From Vulcanimicrobiota bacterium (GTDB lineage: Bacteria > Vulcanimicrobiota > Vulcanimicrobiia > Vulcanimicrobiales > Vulcanimicrobiaceae), in the NCBI GenBank assembly GCA_003168375.1, contig PMSI01000002.1, positions 248,001 through 312,000 of the forward strand: a DNA stretch of 64,000 nucleotides, written 5' to 3'. The notes beneath the pieces were generated by a model. The model saw only the letters and a program-made list of their open reading frames with translations. It was not told the origin of the DNA and made no database searches. This document shows, piece by piece, positions 17,917 to 25,950 of the stretch. The translations under genes were made by a program, and so were the position numbers. The number at the start of each line of letters is the position of its first letter. Position 1 is the stretch's first letter.

Positions 17917-18650
17917 CCGCCGATCCCCAGCGGCGCGCCGAGATACGCTTCGATCACGGCGGGGTCGGTCAGGATCGCCGCCGGGTCGCCCTCGGCGATG
18001 CGCCGTCCCGCGTCGAGGACCACGATGCGATGGGAGATGCGCATGACGAGCCGCATCACGTGCTCGATCCCCGCCACGGCCGCGATCCCGCGCTCGCTCA
18101 GGTGCAGCACGAACTCGGCCATCCCGTCCATCTCGGTCGGCGTCAGGCCGGCCATCACCTCGTCGAGCAGGAGCAGCTTCGGCCGCAGCGCGAGCGCGCG
18201 AGCGACCTCGAGGCGCTTGCGCTGCGTGAGGGTGAGCGACGACGCGGGCCGGTCGGCGTACGCGCCGAGGCCGACGAACCCGACCACGTCGCGCGCGTCG
18301 TTGCGCGCGCGTTCGATCGTACGCGCGTGAACGAGCGCGCCGACGGCGACGTTGTCGACGACGCTCAGCCGGCCGAAGGGACGCACGATCTGGTACGTCC
18401 GCGCCACGCCCGCGCGCGCGATTCGATGCGGCGCCCAGCCGACGATCGAGCGCCCGGCGAACCGGACGTCGCCGGCGTCGGGCCGCAGCACGCCGCTGAT
18501 CACGTTGAAGAGCGTCGTCTTGCCGGCACCGTTGGGGCCGATGAGCGCAAGGATCTCCCCGTCCCGGACCTCGAGCGACACCTCGCTGAGCGCCTGCACG
18601 CCGCCGAATGCGATCGAAACGCCGTCGACGGCGAGCAGCGGCTCAGTCAC
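17913..18650 (-). CDS. livG: ABC importer ATPase, LivG type
   Basis: 245 residues from a GTG at 18650, which overlaps the livM stop (GTGA). Walker A GPNGAGKTT (about 36-44), the LivG-specific VARTYQIVRPFGRLSV stretch, signature-equivalent LTLTQRKRLEVARAL, and Walker B KLLLLDEVMAGL. Note LLDEV rather than LLDEP and LTLTQRK in place of LSGGQ, deviations common in LivG. It partners the LivF ATPase next door. Confidence 0.93.
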   Translation of the reverse strand: MTEPLLAVDGVSIAFGGVQALSEVSLEVRDGEILALIGPNGAGKTTLFNVISGVLRPDAGDVRFAGRSIVGWAPHRIARAGVARTYQIVRPFGRLSVVDNVAVGALVHARTIERARNDARDVVGFVGLGAYADRPASSLTLTQRKRLEVARALALRPKLLLLDEVMAGLTPTEMDGMAEFVLHLSERGIAAVAGIEHVMRLVMRISHRIVVLDAGRRIAEGDPAAILTDPAVIEAYLGAPLGIGG

Positions 18651-19564
18651 GCGTTGCGCCTGGCCGCGAAGCGATCGGCGATCGCCGGCACGATCCCGCG
18701 CGGGAGCGCGATCAGCAGCGCGACCAGCAGGCCGCCGAAGATCATCAGGTAGATCTGCGGGAAGCGCGCCCAGAGCGCTTCGGAGATCTGCGTCATCACC
18801 AGACCGCCGATCAGCGGTCCCCAGACCGTGCCGAGTCCGCCCAGGATCGCCATCACGATCGACTGCAGATCGAGGCGCGACGAGAACACCGCGTCGGGCT
18901 CGATGTAGGTGAGGAAGAGCGCGTAGCCGCCGCCGAGCAGACCCGGGATCAGCGCGCTGAGCGCGAACGCCGTGATCTTCGCGCGCGTCGTGTCGACGCC
19001 GAGCGTGCCGGCGACCTGCTCGTCCTCGCGCAGCGCCTGCAGCCGCAGCCCGAACGCGCTGCGGTCGATCCAGATCGTCAGCGCGATCGCGCCGGCGCAG
19101 ATCGCGAGCGTCCAGTAGTACACTTCGGTGATCCCGGAACCGGGCGGCAGAAAGAGCCCGGAGCCCGAGCCGGTCGCGGGGATCGCGGTGACGAGCACGC
19201 GCACCATCTGCGCCATCCCGAACATCCCCATCGCGAAGAACGGCCCGCGCAGCCGGAGCATCACGTAGCCGAGCGGGATCGCGAGCGCGCAGGCCAGCAC
19301 GCCGCCGGCGAACGCGGCCGGCATCCAGAACCAGTGCAGGTCGGCGACCAGCAATCCGGTCGCGTACGCGCCGACGCCGAAGAACGCGATCTGGCCGAAC
19401 GAGAAGTAGCCCGCGTAGCCGGAGATGATGTTCCAGCCGTACGCCAGCCCGATCGAGAGCACCGTGATGTAGAGCAGGTTGATCGCGTAGCCGTTCAGCC
19501 GCAGCGGCGCCAGGATCAGCACGACGATCACGAGCGCGGCGAGCACAGCGGCGGCGCGCTTCAC
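18647..19564 (-). CDS. livM: ABC importer permease, LivM type
   Basis: 305 residues and about nine hydrophobic segments, starting at a GTG (19564) overlapping the livH stop. The family motif GYAGYFSFGQIAFFGVGAY lies near residues 48-66, with a later EDEQVAGTLGVDTTRAKITAFALSA cytoplasmic coupling helix. It forms the inner-membrane channel with the LivH protein. A frame open upstream of the GTG has no permease features. Confidence 0.93.
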   Translation of the reverse strand: MKRAAAVLAALVIVVLILAPLRLNGYAINLLYITVLSIGLAYGWNIISGYAGYFSFGQIAFFGVGAYATGLLVADLHWFWMPAAFAGGVLACALAIPLGYVMLRLRGPFFAMGMFGMAQMVRVLVTAIPATGSGSGLFLPPGSGITEVYYWTLAICAGAIALTIWIDRSAFGLRLQALREDEQVAGTLGVDTTRAKITAFALSALIPGLLGGGYALFLTYIEPDAVFSSRLDLQSIVMAILGGLGTVWGPLIGGLVMTQISEALWARFPQIYLMIFGGLLVALLIALPRGIVPAIADRFAARRNA

Positions 19565-20427
19565 GCGGCGCGCCGTCCGCGCAGGCCGCCCGGCGCGAGG
19601 AGCAGCACCAGGATGAACAGCAGGTACGGCGCCGCCTCGGCGAGCGTCGCGCCGACGAAATAACTCGCGAACGACTCGGCAAGGCCGAGGACCAGCGCGC
19701 CGAGCACCGCTCCGGTGTAGTTGCCGAGCCCGCCGATGACGACGACCGCGAACGCGTTCACCGTGAACAGCACGCCTTGCTGGGCGTTGAGGTTGTAGAG
19801 AAAGCTCATCAGTGTTCCGGCCGCCGTCGCGACCGCCGTCCCGATCGCGAACGCCAGCGTGCGCACGCGGTCGACGTCGACGCCGCACGCCAGCGCGCCG
19901 TCCAGGTTCTGGCTCGTCGCGCGGATCGCGCGGCCCAGCGCCGTCGAGCGCAGCACGAACGCGAACGCGAGCGAGAGCACCACGGCCACCGCGAACGCGA
20001 GCAGCCGCGCCTGCGGGATCGAGATCGGTCCGAGCTGGAACGCCCCGGTGAGGTACGGCACCGAGACGAAGCGACCACCGAACGTCGCCAGCCCGGCGCC
20101 GGTGAGAAAGTACGAGAGCCCGAAGGTCAGCGTCAGCGACGAGGCTTCGGCCGAGGCGATCTCACCCGGCAAACGCCGCAGCAGCAGGTGGTGGATCAGC
20201 GCACCCGCGACGAACCCGGCGACGATCGTCAGCGGGAGCAGCAGCAGCGGGTTGATCCCGGACTGCGCGAACTCGTACGCCGCGAAGACGGCGGCGAGCA
20301 CGACGAAATCGCCATGCGCGAGGTTCACGACGCGCATCACGCCGAAGACGATGTTGAAGCCGAGTGCGGAGAGCGCCAGGACCCCGCCCAGCAGAACTCC
20401 GTTAATCGCGAGCTGGAGGAGGATCAT
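19561..20427 (-). CDS. livH: ABC importer permease, LivH type
   Basis: 288 residues with the typical N-terminal block GVLLGGVLALSALGFNIVFGVMRVVNLAHGDFVVLAA and a TSQNLDGALACGVDVDRVRTLAFAIG coupling loop. It is the second membrane subunit of the importer. Its 5' end overlaps the dehydrogenase gene by 26 bp, longer than the 4-bp overlaps elsewhere in the operon; a later internal start is possible but would remove part of the first membrane helix. Confidence 0.92.
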   Translation of the reverse strand: MILLQLAINGVLLGGVLALSALGFNIVFGVMRVVNLAHGDFVVLAAVFAAYEFAQSGINPLLLLPLTIVAGFVAGALIHHLLLRRLPGEIASAEASSLTLTFGLSYFLTGAGLATFGGRFVSVPYLTGAFQLGPISIPQARLLAFAVAVVLSLAFAFVLRSTALGRAIRATSQNLDGALACGVDVDRVRTLAFAIGTAVATAAGTLMSFLYNLNAQQGVLFTVNAFAVVVIGGLGNYTGAVLGALVLGLAESFASYFVGATLAEAAPYLLFILVLLLAPGGLRGRRAA

Positions 20428-21301
20428 GGATCCCGCTCATGCGCGCGAGCCCGTGGAAGAGCGCGGCGAAGTCTTCCTTGCCGTAGCCTAGCGCGCGCGT
20501 CGCGGTCAGCACTTCTCGGGTCGCAGCGGTGGTCGGGAGCGGCACGCTCATCTCACGGCCGAGTTCGAGCGCGAGGTCCAGGTCCTTCTGCATCATCCCG
20601 CAGTCGAACCACGCGTAGTCCGGCGGGTCGAGCGCAAACGGCGCGCGATACTGCAGCATCGGCGAGGCGATCACGCTGTGCAGAAAGGTGTCGAACGCGA
20701 CGCGCCGGTCGACGCCGGTTCGCTCGGCGAGCAGCACGCCTTCGCTGAAGGCCAGCATCTGCACCGCGAGCGAGAGGTTCACGCCGATCTTGAGCGCTTT
20801 CGCCTGGCCGACCTCGCCGACGTGCCGCACCTTCGGCCCGATCGCGAGCAGGATCGGTTCGGCACGTTCGAACGCGGCGCGGTCGCCCCCGACCATGATC
20901 AGCAGCTTCCCCTCGCGCAGCGTCAGGATGCTCCCCGAGACCGGCGCGTCGAGCAGCGCCGCGCCGGTCGCGGCGACCCGCTGCGCGAGCGCGCGAACGA
21001 GCGCCGGCGCGGTGGTGCTCATCTCGGCGAAGATCGTGCCCGGGCCGAGCCCGGCGAGGATCCCGTCGGGGCCGTCGCAGACCGCTTGGAGCGCGCCGTT
21101 GTCAGTGACCATCGTGATGACGAGCTCGCCGGCGCGCGCGACCGCGCGCGGCGAGTCCAGCACGCGCAGGCCCTTCGCCGCGAGCCGTTCCGCTTTCGCG
21201 CGGGTGCGGTTCCAGCCGTACACCTCGTGCCCGGCCGCCAGCAGGCGTTCCGCCATCCCGGTCCCCATGTCGCCGAGGCCGACGACGCCGACGGTGCTCA
21301 C
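20402..21301 (-). CDS. NAD(P)-dependent beta-hydroxyacid dehydrogenase (3-hydroxyisobutyrate dehydrogenase family)
   Basis: 299 residues. The Rossmann motif VGVVGLGDMGTGMAERLLAAGHEVYGWNRT places an NADP-type Asn-Arg after the second strand. The substrate loop is DAPVSGSILTLREGKLLIMVGG, and the catalytic Lys is in GQAKALKIGVNLSLAV. Members oxidise 3-hydroxyisobutyrate, tartronate semialdehyde or related acids, or reduce succinic semialdehyde and imines. Its role in the operon is probably to reduce or oxidise a C3-C4 product of the pathway. It is coupled to the M24 protein by an ATGA overlap. Confidence 0.9.
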   Translation of the reverse strand: MSTVGVVGLGDMGTGMAERLLAAGHEVYGWNRTRAKAERLAAKGLRVLDSPRAVARAGELVITMVTDNGALQAVCDGPDGILAGLGPGTIFAEMSTTAPALVRALAQRVAATGAALLDAPVSGSILTLREGKLLIMVGGDRAAFERAEPILLAIGPKVRHVGEVGQAKALKIGVNLSLAVQMLAFSEGVLLAERTGVDRRVAFDTFLHSVIASPMLQYRAPFALDPPDYAWFDCGMMQKDLDLALELGREMSVPLPTTAATREVLTATRALGYGKEDFAALFHGLARMSGIHDPPPARD

Positions 21302-22578
21302 CGCGGCTTGCTCCCGAAATCGTACGGGTTGGTCACGAACAGCTCGTGGGCCGGGAACCGCGTGATGATCGCCGGGCCGGATTCGGTGACGACGATCTCT
21401 TCCTCGATCCGCGCGGCCGAGTACCCGTCGGTCGCCGGGCAGTACGTCTCGAGCGCGAAGACCATCCCGGCTTTGATCTCCATCGGGTGCTCGAGCGAGT
21501 TGAGCCGCGAGATGACGGGCCGTTCGTGCAGCGCGAGCCCGAGTCCGTGGCCGAACTGCAGACCGAACGCTTCCATCTCGCTAGCAAAGCCGAAGTCTTC
21601 GGCTTTCGGCCAGGCGCGCGCCACGTCGTCGGTCATGACGCCGGGCCGGATCAGCGCGATCGACGCGTCGATCCACTCGCGGCACTGCTTGTATGCGTCG
21701 CGCTGCGCGACCGTCGCGTAGCCGACGCTGAAGGTGCGGTAATAGCAGGTGCGATAACCATTGAATGCCGACATGATGTCGAAGAACGCTTGATCGCCCG
21801 GCCGGATGAGCCGATCCGAGAAGTTGTGCGGGTGCGGGTTGCAGCGCTCCCCGGAGACCGCGTTGATCGATTCGACGTCATCGGAGCCCAACTCGTAGAG
21901 CTTCTTCGTTGCAAGCGCGACGATCTGGTTCTCGCGGATCCCGGGTTTGAGCGCCTCGACGATATCCTGGTACGCACCGTCGACCAGTGCCGCGGAGGTG
22001 GAGAGCAGCAGGATCTCGTCGTGGGACTTGATCTCACGCGCGTCGTGCATCGTCTGCTGTCCGTCGTGGACGATGATGCCGTGCTTCTGCAGCTCGAACA
22101 GCAGCGGCGGCTCGACGATGTCGAGCCCGAGCGGCATCTTCTCAACGCCCGCCGCTTTGAGCAGCGAGGCGATCTCGGCGGCAGCGCCCTCGAACAGACC
22201 CACGTCGGGCGAGATCGCGCCGCGCAGCCCGAGCAGCCCGGCCTTGCAGTTGTGCTGCGCGAGCCACGGCGCATAGAGCCGGTGGTGTTTCGCGGCGGAG
22301 CCGAAGTCCCACACGATCGGATCGCCGCCGCGCGTCAGCAGGCAGTAGCGCGTCATCTTGTCGCGCGACCACTCGCCGATCATCGTCGAGCTGACGTAGC
22401 GGATGTTGTTGACGTCGAAGAGCAGCAGCGCCCCGAGATCGCTCGCGTCGAGCGCGGCGCGCGCGCGTCCCAGCCGGTACTTCCTCAGGCGGTCGAAATC
22501 GACGCGCTGTTCGAAGTCGACGCCCATCGGACCCGGCGCGGGGATGGGCCGGCTGTCGGCCAGGGACGGGTTCTGCAT
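21298..22578 (-). CDS. M24/creatinase-fold hydrolase, one metal ligand replaced
   Basis: 426 residues: an N-terminal creatinase-type domain (about 30-180) and a C-terminal pita-bread domain (185-425). Of the five dinuclear metal ligands of M24 aminopeptidases, D267 (FFDIMS), H344 (FGHGLGLALHERP), E377 (FALETYCP) and E392/E393 are kept. The second Asp of GYxSDxTRT is replaced (GYRTCYYRTF, C278). That argues against a standard Xaa-Pro peptidase. Creatinase-like amidine or amide hydrolysis, or a mononuclear lyase, fits better. It is the first gene of the operon, with AAGGA 10 nt before the ATG. Confidence 0.85.
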   Translation of the reverse strand: MQNPSLADSRPIPAPGPMGVDFEQRVDFDRLRKYRLGRARAALDASDLGALLLFDVNNIRYVSSTMIGEWSRDKMTRYCLLTRGGDPIVWDFGSAAKHHRLYAPWLAQHNCKAGLLGLRGAISPDVGLFEGAAAEIASLLKAAGVEKMPLGLDIVEPPLLFELQKHGIIVHDGQQTMHDAREIKSHDEILLLSTSAALVDGAYQDIVEALKPGIRENQIVALATKKLYELGSDDVESINAVSGERCNPHPHNFSDRLIRPGDQAFFDIMSAFNGYRTCYYRTFSVGYATVAQRDAYKQCREWIDASIALIRPGVMTDDVARAWPKAEDFGFASEMEAFGLQFGHGLGLALHERPVISRLNSLEHPMEIKAGMVFALETYCPATDGYSAARIEEEIVVTESGPAIITRFPAHELFVTNPYDFGSKPR

Positions 22579-22618
22579 GCGCGGAACGTCCTTCTGAAAT
22601 CAATTGCAGTGAAAACGG

Positions 22619-22648
22619 CGAGTATACTCGGAAAAATGCCGACGGCAA
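22619..22648. promoter_or_regulatory. Divergent promoter with CGAGTATACTCG operator palindrome
   Basis: A perfect 12-bp palindrome CGAGTATACTCG spans 22619-22630. On the minus strand TATACT (22621-22626) with TTGCCG (22643-22648) 16 bp upstream is a good sigma-70-type promoter for the nine-gene operon. The palindrome covers its -10 box. On the plus strand TATACT (22623-22628) lies just 7 bp before the binding-protein ATG. A GTATAC core is typical of GntR/FCD-type operators. No regulator gene is adjacent. Confidence 0.55.
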
Positions 22649-23625
22649 GTAGGACGCACTTCATCGCCGGTTGCGCCGCGGCAGCGCTCGCGGGAAGCTT
22701 CACGCGGCCTTCCCGGGCCGACGTGCGCGCCCTGCACGTCGCGTATTTCCCGGGCGTTTCCGCCCTCCCGCTGCTGATCGCGATCCGCGCGGGCTTTTTC
22801 AACCGCGAAGGGCTCGACGTGACGGCGGTGCCGGCGACGTCGTCGGTCGATCTGTTCGCCCAGCTCGATTCCGGCGCGCTCGATCTCGCGCACACGTCGA
22901 TCGACAATCCGATCGCGTACGACGTGGGAGCGGGGGCCGTCGCGGTCGCGCACCGCGACTTCTGCGCGTTTCTCGGCGTCGACGACGGCCAGCTGCGGCT
23001 CGTGGCGCGGCCGGGGATCGCGACGCTCGCAGACCTGCGCGGCAAGACTCTGGCGGTCGACGCGGTCGCGACGGGGTTCACGTTCGCGCTGCGCGCGATC
23101 CTCGCCACTGCCGGAATCGGCGAGCACGACGTCACGCTCGTCCCGCGCGGCGGCACGCAGCAACGCGCGCAGGGTCTGCTGGCCGGAGCGTTCGACGCGA
23201 CCCTCCTCACGCCGCCCTTCGACCTCGTCGCCAACGCCGCCGGCTTCACCACGTTGGCGCGGGCGACCGACCTGCTCGGAGCGTACCAGGGCATCGCCGT
23301 GATCGCTCGGCGCAGCTGGCTGGGTGCAAACCGTCCGCTCGCGCTTGGGTATGCCCGCGCCTACCGTACCGCGCTCGCCCAGGCGACCCGCGACCGCCCC
23401 GGATCGATCGCACTGGTCGCGTCGGCGCTCGACGTCCCGCAGCAGATCGCGGCGGCGAGCTACGACGCCGCGTTCGCGGCGAGCGGCGGGATCCAGCGCA
23501 ATGCCGCGGTCGACCTCGACGGTGTACGTACGGTGCTGCGCCTGCGCGCGCGGTACGCACCACCCGGCGCCGGCGACGACCCGACGGCCTACGTCGACCC
23601 GACCATCCGCGCCGAGCTGCGCTGA
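22636..23625 (+). CDS. NMT1/SsuA-type ABC substrate-binding protein
   Basis: 329 residues. An N-terminal signal (GCAAAALAGSFTRPSRA) is followed by a periplasmic-binding fold of the NMT1/THI5-like type: HVAYFPGVSALPLLIAIRAGFFNREGLDVTAV, then the GALDLAHTSIDNPIAY and GKTLAVDAV blocks. These bind sulfonates, nitrate, pyrimidine-like or aromatic acids. No permease or ATPase of this transporter type follows, so it may borrow components or act as a sensor. The ATG at 22636 lacks a Shine-Dalgarno and lies just after the palindrome, so transcripts may be leaderless. Confidence 0.85.
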   Translation: MPTASRTHFIAGCAAAALAGSFTRPSRADVRALHVAYFPGVSALPLLIAIRAGFFNREGLDVTAVPATSSVDLFAQLDSGALDLAHTSIDNPIAYDVGAGAVAVAHRDFCAFLGVDDGQLRLVARPGIATLADLRGKTLAVDAVATGFTFALRAILATAGIGEHDVTLVPRGGTQQRAQGLLAGAFDATLLTPPFDLVANAAGFTTLARATDLLGAYQGIAVIARRSWLGANRPLALGYARAYRTALAQATRDRPGSIALVASALDVPQQIAAASYDAAFAASGGIQRNAAVDLDGVRTVLRLRARYAPPGAGDDPTAYVDPTIRAELR

Positions 23626-24881
23626 GGGCCGCCCTGGAGACGCTGCGCACGCGCTGCTGCATCGCCGGTGGCGGGCCCGCCGGGATGATGCTCGGCTACC
23701 TGCTCGCGCGGGCCGGTGTCGACGTGATCGTGCTCGAGAAACACGCCGACTTCTTGCGCGACTTTCGCGGCGACACGGTCCACCCGTCGACCCTGGAGGT
23801 AATGGCCGAGCTCGGCGTGCTCGACGACTTCCTGACGCGGCCGCACACCGAGCTGCGCGAGATCGGCGGCCGCGTCAACGGTGTCGAGGTGACCATCGCC
23901 GACCTGCGCCATCTGCCGACGCGCTGCAAGTTCGTCGCGGTCATGCCGCAGTGGGATTTTCTGAACTTCCTGGCCGAGCGCGGCACCGCGTTTCCGGAAT
24001 TTCGGGTGCTGATGCGCGCCGAGGTGAGCGATCTCATCATCGAGGCCGGGCACGTGATCGGCGCGCACGCGGACACGCCCGACGGCCCGCTCGAGATTCG
24101 CGCCGAACTGGTCGTCGGCGCCGACGGCCGGCACTCGACGGTCCGCGAGCGCGCCGGGCTGACAGTGCAGGATTTCGGCGCGCCGATCGACGTGCTCTGG
24201 ATGCGTCTCTCGAAACACCCCAGCGATTCGGGCTCGGTGCTCGGGTACTTCGATGCCGGACGCCTTTTCGTCACCATCGACCGCGGTGACTATTGGCAGT
24301 GCGCGTTCGTCATCCCGAAGGGGGGCTTCGACGCGCTTCGCGCGCGCGACATCCAGGTGCTGCGCGACGAGATCGCGAGCATCGGGCCGTTCACGCGCGA
24401 CCGCGTCGCCGCACTGCACGACTGGAACGACGTGAAGCTGCTCACCGTCGTCGTCGACCGGCTGCGCACGTGGCATCGTCCGGGGCTGCTCTGCATCGGG
24501 GACGCCGCGCACGCGATGTCGCCGATGGGCGGCGTCGGCATCAACCTCGCGATCCAGGACGCCGTCGCCGCCGCCAACATCCTCGCCGCGCCGCTCCGCG
24601 ACGGGACGATCTCGGAGCGCCACTTGCATGCGGTCGAAAGGCGCCGGCTGTTCGCGATCCGCGTCACGCAATGGGCGCAGGTCTTCGCGGCCGCGCGCAT
24701 CTTCGGCAGCGTCGCATCCGTTGCACCGCGCCCGCCGTCCCGTACCGGCTCGCTACCGTGGCCGCTGCGGCTGCTGCAGTGGTTTCCGTACTTGCGCCGC
24801 TTTCCGGCGCGGTTCATCGGGATGGGCGTGCGGCCGGAACACGTCCGCACGCCCGAGATCGCTAAGGCGAAATCCGCGTGA
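23622..24881 (+). CDS. FAD-dependent aromatic monooxygenase-like protein, probable CTG start
   Basis: About 419 residues, FAD_binding_3 family. The dinucleotide motif CCIAGGGPAGMMLGYLLARAG is at the very N terminus, the DG motif in LVVGADGRHSTVRERAGL, and the GD motif in LLCIGDAAHAMSPMGGVGINLAIQDA. No ATG, GTG or TTG precedes the GxGxxG in frame. CTG at 23622 overlaps the previous stop (CTGA), exactly where ATGA or GTGA would be expected, so I take it as the start. It likely hydroxylates an aromatic ring to give the diol for the dioxygenase at 15170. It ends 20 bp inside the convergent Ldh2 gene. Confidence 0.85.
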   Translation: MRAALETLRTRCCIAGGGPAGMMLGYLLARAGVDVIVLEKHADFLRDFRGDTVHPSTLEVMAELGVLDDFLTRPHTELREIGGRVNGVEVTIADLRHLPTRCKFVAVMPQWDFLNFLAERGTAFPEFRVLMRAEVSDLIIEAGHVIGAHADTPDGPLEIRAELVVGADGRHSTVRERAGLTVQDFGAPIDVLWMRLSKHPSDSGSVLGYFDAGRLFVTIDRGDYWQCAFVIPKGGFDALRARDIQVLRDEIASIGPFTRDRVAALHDWNDVKLLTVVVDRLRTWHRPGLLCIGDAAHAMSPMGGVGINLAIQDAVAAANILAAPLRDGTISERHLHAVERRRLFAIRVTQWAQVFAAARIFGSVASVAPRPPSRTGSLPWPLRLLQWFPYLRRFPARFIGMGVRPEHVRTPEIAKAKSA

Positions 24882-25950
24882 TGGGATCGATGCCGAGGTC
24901 GGCGGCGAGCGCGTCGAGGTCGTCGATGACCGGTCCGATCAGCGGGATGCCGTCGCGCCGGAACGCGATCTCGTTCTCGTGCTCGATCTCGCCTGCCACG
25001 TACACGCGTGACTCGCCGGGCGCCGGTGTGCTCGCTTTGAACGTGCGCAACTCGCGATCCATCTCCAGCTTGAACTCGCGCACGTCGCGCAGCGCCTCGA
25101 TGCTGATCGCGCCGAAGAAGTGCGAGGTGATCCCGGACGGCGCGTCCGGACCCTCGGTCAGCGTGAGCGCGGCGCCGAACCAGCCTGCGGCCAGCACGCC
25201 GGTCAGGATCTCCGCCAAGGCACCGAGCCCGTAACCCTTGTGGCCACCGCCCTCGGTGCCGAAGCCGCCGAGCGGGAGCAGCGAGCCCCAGTGCCGCGCC
25301 GCCGGATCGGTCGTCGGATTGCCGTGCTCGTCGACGGCCCAGCCGGGTTTGAGCGCGAGCGCCTTGCGTTCGTACACTTCGAGCTTGCCGTAGGTCACGG
25401 TCGTGGTCGAGAAGTCGAGCACGAACGGCGGTTCTTCGCCGGCCGGGACCGCGAACGCGAACGGGTTCGTCCCTTGCATCTTCGTGCTCCCGAAGGTGGG
25501 CACGGCGAGGTGGATCGAGTCGGTCGAGCAGATGCCGATCATGTCGTACTCGAGCGCCATCATCGCGTAGTAGCCGGCGATCCCGTAGTGGTTCGAATTG
25601 CGCACCGCGCTAAAGGCGATCCCGCTCGCGCGCGCCTTGTCGATCGCGCGCGTCATCGCCAGGTGCGCGGCGGGATGGCCGAGCCCGTTGTCGGCGTCGA
25701 TCAGCAGCGCGGTCGCGCTCTCGCGCACGATCTCGTAGCGCGGCTGGGCTTTGATGCGCCCGTTGCGGATGCGGTCGACGTAGAACCAGCGCAGGCGCGC
25801 GACGCCGTGCGACTCGATCCCGCGGCGGTCGGCCGCGACGAGGATATCGGCGACGGTCTTGGCCTGCTGCTCGTCGATGCCGACGTGGGTCAACGACCGC
25901 TCGACGAACGCCGACAGGTCCGCCTCGCGGACGCGCACGGTCTCACTCAA
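24862..25950 (-). CDS. Ldh2-family 2-hydroxyacid dehydrogenase, copy B
   Basis: About 362 residues from a TTG (25950) overlapping the upstream gene by 8 bp; a GTG at 25938 is the alternative. This is the malate/L-lactate dehydrogenase (YlbC/ComC) fold, unlike classical LDH. It has DRRGIESHGVARLRWFYVDRI, VRNSNHYGIAGYYAMMAL with the catalytic His, and GTEGGGHKGYGLGALAEIL. It is closely similar to the copy immediately upstream. Substrates in the family include malate, lactate, ureidoglycolate and sulfolactate. The operon context suggests oxidation of an imported 2-hydroxy acid to the 2-oxo acid used by the dehydrogenase complex. Confidence 0.9.
   Translation of the reverse strand: MSETVRVREADLSAFVERSLTHVGIDEQQAKTVADILVAADRRGIESHGVARLRWFYVDRIRNGRIKAQPRYEIVRESATALLIDADNGLGHPAAHLAMTRAIDKARASGIAFSAVRNSNHYGIAGYYAMMALEYDMIGICSTDSIHLAVPTFGSTKMQGTNPFAFAVPAGEEPPFVLDFSTTTVTYGKLEVYERKALALKPGWAVDEHGNPTTDPAARHWGSLLPLGGFGTEGGGHKGYGLGALAEILTGVLAAGWFGAALTLTEGPDAPSGITSHFFGAISIEALRDVREFKLEMDRELRTFKASTPAPGESRVYVAGEIEHENEIAFRRDGIPLIGPVIDDLDALAADLGIDPITRISP

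Noticed and set aside
16007-20427. Calling the Liv-type systems leucine/isoleucine/valine importers
   Set aside because: The binding-protein family takes many ligands, and both systems sit in catabolic operons for other compounds; only the transporter type is supported.
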